Virus record (IMG/VR): IMGVR_UViG_3300020470_000690
Coordinates: 1-64,000 of that record
Source: a virus
Direction: 5' to 3' (one strand)
DNA: 64,000 nt
The stretch's first letter is position 1. Every line of letters starts with the position of its first letter. A program made the translations under genes and the position numbers. Below are positions 40,901-52,900 of the stretch, piece after piece. A model generated the notes under the pieces. The model saw only the letters and a list, made by a program, of their open reading frames with translations, searched no databases and had not been told where the DNA came from.

Positions 40901-43900
40901 ATCTGGGCAACTTGGTTGTCACCAGTGTGATAGAAACCAGGATAGTCAATTGCTATCTGAGAAACAGCAAAATCTATAATTTCTTGTCTATTATTTCTTA
41001 TACTTCTAGCAGCATCCTTATATCTGTTCAGTGCGTCAGTTACAGGGTTACCATAAGTTACGTTGATAGAACGGATAACATCATTAACAGCAAGTGTACC
41101 ACCACTTAAATTGTTATATTCGATTTCTGTAGAACGAACTTCTTCATAATCCAAGAAATCAGCGTTAATACGGTTTGCTGAATTGTTTAACTCAACAGGA
41201 CTAATTGTAGTCTCTGAAATGTTATCTAGGATAACATTCTGGTTAGTAAGTGAAATAAGACGCTCAAAGACTAATCCAAAGAATGAAGAACCTTTGTTGA
41301 TGATTAAAGTGTCTACAACGTCTCCGACTTTAGGATCACCAGATATAACTCCATTAACAGCATTTTGGTTAGTTACTGTTTCTCCATCTATGAAATCGGG
41401 GGTATTTTTCTTAACATAGTAAAGAACAGGTGGATTAGCACTTGCATCGAGTCTAACAACTTGTGCTTGAGCACCTGAGACTCCACCAGTGATTATTTGG
41501 TCTTCTTCGAATGCAACTGCTGCTGCCATGTTAATGGAGGTAACTGGATCTCTATAAGGTGAAATTCCAGTTATTTTAGCTGCGATCTTCGAAGATGCAG
41601 AATATATGAGATCATTAAGTAAAATATTGTAAGCACCAGTTTCGAACTCTGCAGTACCAGAAGTCTTAGAAAGTACAAGACTAGAATCGAGATTACCGTC
41701 TAAATCGAGGTTTGTCTCTTCTACAATTGCTGTATCGCCACCTAGATCAACTTTAGTGACTGTTTCGCCAAATTCGAATATAGTTGACTGATTAACATCA
41801 TCAATGCTTCCAATGAATGCACTGAACCCAGTTCTGCTTACATCGACTCTAGCGTTGTTTACAAACGTTGTACCGATGATTTCGATGATATCAATACTAC
41901 TTGTACTAGTATCAATGACTTTAGCACTTGAGTTAACGTTATTAAACTTAGCTGTAATGATATCACCGATTTGTGGGAAAATACCGCCGATCTGAGTTAA
42001 ATTAAGTCTCTTAATCGGTAAAACGGTAATATCAACATTTCTGTAGATAACTTTAGAATCAGGACGTGGTGCTTCAGCAAATACGATCTGATTACCAACA
42101 ATTTGATATGCTTCACCAGGAGATTGGATAACACCGTTTAAGGTGACCAACATCTGATTTTCTTTAATAATAATCTGTTCACCTTCTACAGTAAGGTTAA
42201 ATGCCTTTGTAGCACCATCAAACTGATCAGAAATGTTATCAATCTTCTTAACGATAGAAGTTAGAATTTCCTCGGAGTTTGTTAGTCTTTTCTTCCTGAA
42301 TAGAACTTCAGAGTTGTTAAATGTCGAATATATGGGTTGAGCAGCACCAAATGATGTAATTTGGTTAACATTAGTATATTCGTCAATATTAACCTGTTTG
42401 GTGAACTCAGTACCAATTCTTCGGCCAGAGATGTCCTTACCACCCGTTAATTCCAACTGACCAAACATATTAAAGCCAGCTGGGTGGTTATTCTCTAATA
42501 TCTGCTTCTTCCAACGGTTGATCGGAATTTGAGACTTAATAACGTATGAGAAGTTCTGATAGAAGTAAGAATCCTGAATCTTCTGTACAATCTCAGAAGG
42601 CTTACCAACGTCATCAATAAACCTACCAGAGGTCTTAGTGATAGCGTCAATGTTCAGAATACCCTTAGCAATCTGTACATTATCGATAATACCAGATGCT
42701 CTAGAAATTACACCCTGAACCTTGCCACCCTCGACAAAAACACCCTTAGGATTAACAACCTTAAGGATCTTAGGTCCAATCTGCCAACCATCGTTAGTTG
42801 ATACAGTACCGAAGGCATTTGCCAAATCATATGACTCACCTTGGAATACTTCTTCAGATTCTAAGAATCTAGAGGTTTCTACGACTGCTTCTGCTTTACC
42901 ACCAAATACCTCGGTTAATAGCACCTGTCTACCATTACCTTGTGTTAAGAAGGTGATATAGTTACCTGATTCAGCATCAGCAGGTGTTAAAGCAAATCTC
43001 AACTGGTCACTTTCTAAACCAGCAACATTACCAGCAATAGCATAGTAGGTGGTTGTAGATGACAATGAAGTCAAACCAACACTACTTGGTTTTGGTAATT
43101 CACCAACATCACTACCAATATCTTCTGCACGGAACTGAATAGCAGCACCAGTGGTTATACCATGAGGGAAGTTAAACTGTAGATAATTAAGGTCTAAGTT
43201 AACAACATATGTAAATTCTGACTTAAGTGTAACTGATGGTTGTGAGCTATATCCTGCACCTGGGTCTTTAACGATAATCTCAGATAATCTGTTGTTTTTA
43301 ACAACTGCTTCTGCATCAGCACCTGTTCCACCACCACCAGCGATGACTACAACTGGTGCAGAGGTATATCCAGCACCTGGGTCAGTTATCTTGATCTCAG
43401 AGAGTATTGAGGTGTTAAAGAGTTGTAAGTTGACTGGGAATGCAATCTCAGGACGTAAAGTATAGTCATGAGAGTAACCATAACCAAATTCATTGTTTTT
43501 AAGAGTTTTGATCTTACCAATCTCTGTACCAGTCAAGAATACAGAAGCACCACTACCTTCATCAGGTATAACGACCTCTAAATCACCACCAGAACCAGAT
43601 AAGGTAGATCCTAGAATTCCTGTAATACCATCAACGTCAATCGATCCAAATGTGTATCCTTTACCTGGATCAGTTAATGTAACATCAGTTATAGTACCAG
43701 AACTAGTTTCTGCATCAATTTCGACGGTAATGATGCAAAGACCACCCTCACCATCACCTATAATAGGAACTTGAGTGTATACGCCAGGTGCATACTCAGT
43801 ACCACCATTATTGATCTTAATCTTCTCAATCTTACGATCTGAAGCAATATCAGAGATAATTGGTAGCTTCTTATAGAATCCACCTGGAGAGATCAACTTA

Positions 43901-46900
43901 ATAGTGTTAATCGGACCAATTGCCTTAGTTGATGTAGTTGAGTAGTAAGAATTTGGATTATCTTGATCATCTACTCCGATTTCAGCATTATTAAATTCTG
44001 GTTCGATTTCTAGTGGGAATCTGAATTCAGTCTCACTTATAATCTCACCGATCTTAAATGTTCCGTCATATGGTGTCTTAATAACGTCAATGAAGGAGTT
44101 CTCACCAACTGGGGAGTTGGAGGATAATGTTCGGCTTGGATCAAAATAGTACGTGATATTTGTAACTTCACCACCGATTGTAAAGTTGACTATAGGGGTC
44201 TCAGTGTTAGAAGACAATCCAGGAGTTCCAGACCTCTCAATAACGTTAAATGAGTATTCTAGTTTAAACTGGTTGTCTTGAGAGAAGGATAAGAAGTATC
44301 CAAGGTTAGAAGCATCACTCATGTCAAAGACATAAGAATGGTTTCTTACCAACATAAGAGTTGGGTGCTTAGATGATATCTTAACGTTAAATATCGCATT
44401 ATTATAGAATGCTGGTTCACTGTCAGCAGCAGCTCTCATTCTATAAGTAAAGTCTCTAGAAGAGAAGACTTCTTCCACAAAGAATGAACCATTAAACTGA
44501 GCAGTAGTAAATCCTTCTACAAAGAGGATATCTGCTGCTTTAAATTTATGAGCAGATAATGCCTGACAGTAAATAAGGTCAGTACGAGCATTAGCACTCC
44601 TAATAATATCCTTGTCTAGATTTACAACATATTCTATCTTCTTAACAGTACTTACACCATTAATCTGAGCAATCTTAGGATCACCTTCTTTAGGACCAGT
44701 AGTTACAGATCCACCAAGTGAAATAACGTCACCAACAATAAAGTCAGATCCAGTATAAACCTCTACAATCTTAACCCTATAATCCTCAGCATCATATGGA
44801 CGGAATCTAGCATAAGAAGATATAGCATCAGACTGAGACTGCCATGTCCAAACTACAGTACCATCAGTAGCAGTACCACTAGTATGAGTAGGAGCAACAG
44901 ATCCTGTTACACCAGCAGTTGTACACTTATAATTCTGTCTACCAAAGTAAACTAAGTCATTAAGAGCATAAGATTTAGTTGCTTGCCATAGTGGTTCAGT
45001 AGGAGTTGGCCATGGATGATCTCTTAGGTCAACTTCTATAGGACCAGCAGCACTAATGTATTGCCATATAACTGAACCGTCAGTTACGTTACCAATCTCA
45101 TGGGTAGGAGCAGTAGCACCAGAAGTAGCAGTATTAGTTGCTTTATAGATCTTACCATCACTCCAAACCTGATCATCTACTGTATATGCTGTAGCAGTTA
45201 ACCATTCGGCCTGTGCCCGTTCTGGGTGGAAAATTACGTCTTCGATTATATTTTCTTCACCTAGATCATTCTTAAAGAGATCGGTATCATTAAAGTTACC
45301 AAACATCTTACCGATCTTATACTTACTACCCAATCCTGGGTAATCTAAAGTACCAGTTGGAACCTCAACGATAGTACCATATGCCTGTACAATACCCTGA
45401 GAGTTATACTGTTGTAGTATAGATCCCTTAGTAAACTTGATATCTTGGTTAAATGTAAATTCTAATACGTTATCAATCTTCTGGAATCCAGCATCTCTAA
45501 CATAGTACTTCGGTATAACAACAGCACTAACCTTGAGCTTAACTCCAAGTGGTGAAGGTACTGTAGATGTCTTAGAAGCAAATTGATGAGTATTATTAGT
45601 AAATGTGTAAGTTCCTGGTGTTAGAGTTGATATGGTATCTGACATATCAAGAATCTGTAAACCAGAAGAACCTTCTGCCCAAACTGTAATTACAGGATTA
45701 GTAAGATTATTAATATTGATTCCACTAGTCTCTGTAAATGTTAATGCCTTAGTATAGACTGTTGATGGGAATGCACTGTAAGCACCTCTCTTATCATGCA
45801 ATCTATCAAATTTGATTAGATTGATTTGAGAATCATCAGACGTAATAGCAAATTGAGTTGTTGGTAGTGTAAATGAAGCACCAGTAAAGACTGCATTAGG
45901 TTCGATAACTAAATCATCGATACTACCCAAGAAGCAGTTACCAGTAGCAGGTGTAGTTTTATTAGCACCAATATAAACGTCATTAAGACCAATTTCAGTT
46001 GCAACAGTTGCTGTACATACCTGAATACCATCAAAATAAACAGAATAGGTGTAAGAACCAAGAGAAGGTGTCTCTTTAACTACTGCCCAATGATGGAATG
46101 CACTATCTTGTAAAGTTGTCCAATAAGTAGATCCAACAGAAGAAACAGTTGATCCACCACCACCCTGAGGTGCGATGGTCATTTCGATCTTACCTAAGTT
46201 GCCACTAGCAGCATTACCATCTACTGTTACTACTATACTGTTTCCTAAAGCATCATCAATAGTAATCATCTCAACTTTAGGGTTGTTAGAAGCATGAGAT
46301 GCTTCCATCAAACTCCATACAGATGTAGTCCAATTAGTTGTTATGCCTGCACCAGCATGCTTCATATAAGCTGGACCACCAGAGAACTTAAGTGACCCAC
46401 CACCAAACTTATAGTCTGCATTATTGTGCAAGACTTTAGTCGCATCTGAGAAGGTAGTAGTTACATTTGCTTGCTTACTACTATCTTCTATAAGACCACT
46501 AAAATCTACTGCAGAGAGAATAGCACCTGTGGCAGTTCCACTACCACCGAAGTTGGTATCTAAGGTTACTGTAGTTCCAGTTGCTGTTAAAACTTTTATA
46601 CCAGCGGCAAGAGTCACAGTTCCACCACCGCTGGTTATTGAGACAATATCACCAGTAGCAAGACTAGTAGCATTACTTACATTAGTAATAGTTGCAGCAC
46701 CAGCAGCAATATCACCAGCAAAGGAGATAGGTGAAGCATCAAAACGATTTACTACTGTCTGGATTGGTTTCTGCTTATTAGCAGCGATGATAACGTCACC
46801 AGAGTTATCTACAACATGATTCCTTGTCTTAAATCCAATATCATCAGTATCTTTAATATTAGTACTCTGAAGAAGGGTTCCATCGTACTTAAACGACATA

Positions 46901-49900
46901 GCAACCGCTTGTAAGTCATTATCACTGTACTTAACATCAGTAACTACACTAACGTTACCAAACACATCAACATTAATTCCTGCATGATTAATCGACTCAT
47001 AAGTTCCTGTAGGTTGGATAGTCTTAGAGAAATAGTACTCAGGAGTTGTTGGGTTTGTAGAAAGTTGATTTAAAGCAATCTTAAGGAAGGAACAACCATA
47101 GAACTTGGTTCCATTCCACATATCGCAGATGAAGAAGAGATCATTGTACTCATCAATCTGGAAACGAGGACGTTTTACGTCACCACCACTTATAGCAAGT
47201 CTCTTAACATAATTGAGTTCGATGTTAGCACCATCGTACTGCATTTCACCAAATATAAGGTCATTATTGTCCTGATCAACACCACACCAGAGCATCTTAT
47301 TGTCTCCGATGTAATGGAGTTGCTCCATTCTCTCACCTTCGCTGTTAGAAGCGAATTTCCTCTTCTCAACAACATCACCAGTGTTATTGAGCTGCATAAC
47401 CCAAATATCATAGGGATCTACAGCATTAGTGTCTGTCCAACCACAAATATAGATTCTTTGCTCATCATCCATGTAGATGTCACCAGCATAGTCTCTACGT
47501 GCTACACCAGAAACACCAGCAATCTCTTTCTGCCATCTAACAATACCTTCTGGATTATTTGCATTATCAAATCCAGATTCATACTTAGCAATCAAAATAT
47601 CGGGATTATATGATGCAGTACCTTGAGATTCGGTTTCACCGATCATATAAAGAAGATTATTCTCTTCAGATGTCTCATCAAGGTAAATAGACTTCCAACG
47701 TGCTACCTTATCAGATGCAGTAGGTAAGAGAGTTCTATCCCAGACCATTACACCCAAATCAGTGAACTTAGCAAGGAATGCAGCACTATCACCATTAGTT
47801 TGAGTTAATTCACCACAAACATACATGTAACGGTCAGTTGCCATTACAATATCGAATACTTCTATCTTAGCAGCAGCTTCATAGTACTCAGACAACCAAT
47901 AATATGTTTTCTTGTATTGCTGAGGATGTGAAACCCTAATTTGGGGTGGATTGTCTTCATCGTACCCATAACCAGAGTTAACGATGTTAACTTCACCAAC
48001 TTTACCTGTAGTCTCATCTAAGACGATATTAAAGTTAATATCTTGTCCCTGAGAGGTAATAATCTCATATGTTGGTGGAAGTTGGGTATTATAACCAATA
48101 CCAACCTGAGTAACAGTAATATCTTCGATACCTGTTACAACGGACATATAAAAACGCTTATTCGTGTTATCTGTGATAACTTTCGAATTTACGATAATTT
48201 CATCCTGTGCAATCAGTTCATGCTCAGTTGCAGTCGTAATTTTACCATATGGGATGTCATTAATGATTTCTTTCTGATATCCATTAATAGTACGTCCCTG
48301 AACAGACTCAATTATGGCAGAAGCACCAAAACCGTCAGTTCCTGTATTATCAAAGTATAAAGTGTCATTTACCTGATAAGATTGACCAGCATTCTCTACA
48401 ACGAATCCATCAATCCTAGCATTCTCAAATTTAGTCGTTGTATCAACTTCTATATCAACTCTTGACTCAGTAGAGACACTTGGGAAGTAATCATAGATTT
48501 GTAGAGCAGCTTCTTCAGTTATAGCTTGCTCATTAGCAATTTCAGCAGGTGAGATAATAGCATCACCGTCTATATCCTCAATTTCGAAGATAAGTAGGTC
48601 ACCCTCTTTCTCTGTTACAAATGAATCAGATTCTTCGTTAGGTTGACGATCAATATCGATATCAACGTTAACATATGGATCTCTGAAACGTGCAACGTCT
48701 GCAGGAATGTTTTCCTGTACAGCCTCAAGTGAAAGGTTCCATGTATCAACAACAGAGTTGTACTCAGGACCAATAACATAAGGGAATACTGGAAGACCAG
48801 CATCTGACTCATCAATCGTTACAAAGTATGCATATGTACCAGCAGGATAGTCTGGAGTCTTACAAAAACGTCCATTGTAAGGGTCTAGATCACCTTGTTG
48901 GAATGTGTACTTATAATCGTTGACAAAATTACCAGCAGGATATGTGGCAAGATCTGGACCGTCAATTCTAGCTGGAGTGGGGTTGGTGTCGATATCATAT
49001 ACAACTTCTGGTTTTAAAGTGTAAGAAGAACGCATTCTTCTGATACCACTGTTTTGATCTGTAGGATCAATGTAACCATAAGGACCATAAATTGGGTTAC
49101 CATCAAATGCCCATCCAATGATAGGAGAGTGTTCGATATTTGATGGAACTTCTTGGAAATTCTGTGTTGCAGGATTTAGGAATACATTATCACCAACAAC
49201 ATAACGTAATTCCTTAGGATCGGAGACATGAGCGTATTCACCACCAAACTGGTTATTAAATCCAGCAAATACGTACCCACGAGCAACGTCATACTTAGAT
49301 GCTAGATCATACTCAACATTCTTTCTCCATTGATAAACATCAGCAGTAAATGTTGCTAATTGACCAATTGCTTCCATTCTAACAGTGGTCATACCTTGTG
49401 TATAACCTACACCCTTGTTAGTAATGGATATGGAGATTACCTTACCCTTATCTTCACCAATTGTTCCAATAATAGCAGTTGCTTGAGCACCAAATCCATC
49501 ACCATTGATATAAACCTTAGGTGCTGAAGTATAAGCATCTCCAGAGTTAATAATAGCGATAGATACGATTCTACCATTGATAACGATGGGTTGTGCTAAT
49601 GCACCTTCACCAGAGTTCAGTTTAATGGTCGGTTTAGACGTATATCCCGATCCAGTACTAGATAGGGTCACTGCACTGATTGGACCTCTTACAGAGGCAA
49701 CAGCAAGGGCACCAGAACCGTTTCCACCAGTGATTGATATAGTAGGTTGGGCAGTATATCCAGTTCCTGGGTTTTCTACAAGAATTCTTGTTACTCTACC
49801 GTTAGTAACAACAGCTTGAGCAGTTGCACCGCTACCACCACCACCAACAATCGAAATTAGAGGTTGTTCTGTGTATCCAGTACCTTCAGCAGTAACTGCA

Positions 49901-52900
49901 ACAGAATCTAGCGATCCATTAACAGTAACAGTCGCTGCAGCACCTGTACCGCCACCACCAGAGATTTCTAGTGCAGGTTTTGATCCAGCATCATAATCTT
50001 GACCACCACTTTCGATATTAATTCCAGTTAAAGGACCATAAGTGACAAATTCAGCAGATTTGTAAGACCAAGCAGAAACACCATTAACCCATGCACCAAT
50101 TGGGGTATTTGGAGCAACTGATGTCCTTGTGGAGATAGTTTCTACTGTTCTAGGAAGACGAAGCAGTTTACGCTGGTTTCCTGGAATCATAGCAGACCCA
50201 CTGAAAGGACCAACCTTATAATTGGGCAATCCAGAGGCAGCAACGTAAACGTAATCGTTATTAAAGAAAGAGTTCTGTACGTTAGAGGTGAATAATGAAA
50301 TTACCTCATCAATAGTCTCTACAGATGACTTACCACGGTTTAGGTCAACAGAAAGTAGTATATTACCCTGTGGGACAATAGTCATTGGGGTAGGTATACT
50401 ATAAGAGAAGGAATAGTCGTCTAAACGAGCAGTAACCTCAAATGTACCGTTATAAACAGCAGGGTTTGCACCATAAATGGTAACTTTGTCTTCTACAAGC
50501 AAACCATGGGCATTGCTTGTGACAACAGTCGCAGTTTGGTTGTTAAGACCACCAGGAGTGATGCTAGTAACGCTAATTAACTTCTTAACGTTGTACAACC
50601 ATGACTGTAGACGCTCATCATCAGCAGTAGAACCTAAAGCAGCAACATTTAACTTATCTCCAGGCAAATAGTAGGAACCACTGTCTTCTAGGACGGTTGT
50701 ACCCGCTTCTGCGATACCTAAGACACGTAATTTGACTTCTTCTTCAGTTCCTTTGTTTGCATAGACGAAAATGTCCGAATAAATGACTGTACCAGGATCC
50801 CAATCCTCTACAACAGCATTTTTAGACCTAGTACACTCAATAAACTGGTTTAGTGACTTTTCTTTGTACTGAACGGTCTCTTGATCATTAATAATGATGG
50901 TTCCGTTCTTTTCTGGCCATCCAATAGTCGAGTCAACGGTAATTATGTTCTCTGTAGTCGTTAATGGCTCTACAAGACCCGTTTTATAAGGAATCTTAAA
51001 AGTACCGCTCAGAGTTTCTTCAGATATTGCTAATTCGTAGATAACATCAATTCCTTCGATGATAGAAATGACATTTTCGATCAAAACCGATGCATCTTTG
51101 ACATTTTGGTCAACAGGATCCGCTACCTGCACTAATTGTGCGTTTGTGAGGTTAGCAGGATCACCAGAAATCAGTTGAGCACGTAAAATAGTGTCAACAA
51201 CCCATGAAGCATCAGATGGTTTGATAAGTTCGTCTCTAGGATAGAAAATATCAACTTCTTCACCAAATAAAATCTTAAATAAGTACTGTGCAGCAGTTTT
51301 CGTACCTTTAGCAAGGTAGAAATCCTTAATTGTCTTAATAACCTGAATCGGATTGACTTGAGTGTAGTCAATATTGATTGTAGGCATGTATTGACGACGG
51401 AACTTGTCAAATACCTTACTAATAATTTGAGAATCAAGATTATTGACTACTGCACCAGCTAAATGGTTGGTCTGTGAGAGTTGTGATTCCTTTGCATAAA
51501 CCTGATTGTTATACTTATCAAAAGTGACAACATCAGATACTCCTCTAGAGCATCCATTAAGGGATGACGGTTCATATTCTTTACCAGAAGACAAAATACT
51601 GAATCCAGTGACTTCACCGAATCCAACATCACAAGATGCCTGTGCTGATAATGGTTCTGCGATGTAAACCTTTGGAGGTTCAGTATCTGAGTAACCAGTA
51701 CCAAAACTTATGATGTTAATATCAGTAATTTCACCGTTAAAGATAGTTGCTGCTGCTTCAGCACCAGTACCACCAATCGGTTCACCCAATGAACCCTTAC
51801 GATCATCTACAATGTAGACAGAAGGTGCATCAGTATATCCTTTACCACCAGTTAGGAGGTTAATATTGGTAACACTACCATTTGCAACAGTAACATCTAG
51901 AACTTGAGCACCAATTGGTTGTACAACCCTTGCTCTAGGTGGAGTAAGATATCCACGACCTCTATTTGTGATAGTAACAGCTACAACTTCACCATCTGGA
52001 GATACTGTGCAATCAGCTTCTGCATCAATACCACCCTCAGGTGCTTTATCGATATAAATTGTTGGTGGATTGCTATATCCTATACCACCATCAGTGATTG
52101 TAATGGATGCACCGTTTAAACGACCCTCACCATCTATGGTTGGATCAGTAATAATGGCACCACTAGGGTTAACGAAACTAATAGCAGGAATAAAATCATA
52201 ACCAGAACCAGAATTTGCGATCTTAATGGAATCAACCTGTCCTGTGACATCATCTACGGTAATTGTCGCAGTAGCACCAGACCCATTAACCATATCTGTT
52301 GGTTGTGTGATCTTTACCTTAGGTGGGTTATATGAAGTATAACCTTGACCTCCATTAATTAGTTTTATATCCTTAATTCCAGCGACTAACGTCCTCGCTG
52401 CTGCCCCAGTACCTTTTTCGGTACTAGATGTAATTGCAACTTTAGGAGCAAAGTTTAGTTTGTAACCTTTACCACCATTTTTGACGTTAATTGCCTCAAT
52501 CTCACCATTTACACCAACACTAGTGACTGCATATGCACCAGTACCGAAGGCAGCAGACACATATTCGATAGAACGGATATGGAAAGCATCCTGATTAGTG
52601 ATATTGACGAAAAACTTGATCTTACTGTTGTTATCAGTCAACACATAGTCAATATATGGTTTCTGAAGGACACCATTACGGTTAACAATCAAACCAATTT
52701 CAGAAATTGGAGAATATGGAAGATTCTCATAGCTTAATGCCATAGAATCATCACCAGCAATATCAAATACGTTAGGATAAGTTAATTGTTTTACAACAGA
52801 GTCAGCAAAACCGATATAATAAACGATTTGACATGATCCAACGGAGTCAGTACCAATTCTAGCTCTAGGTGGATTAGCAAATGTAATCTCACTACCACCA

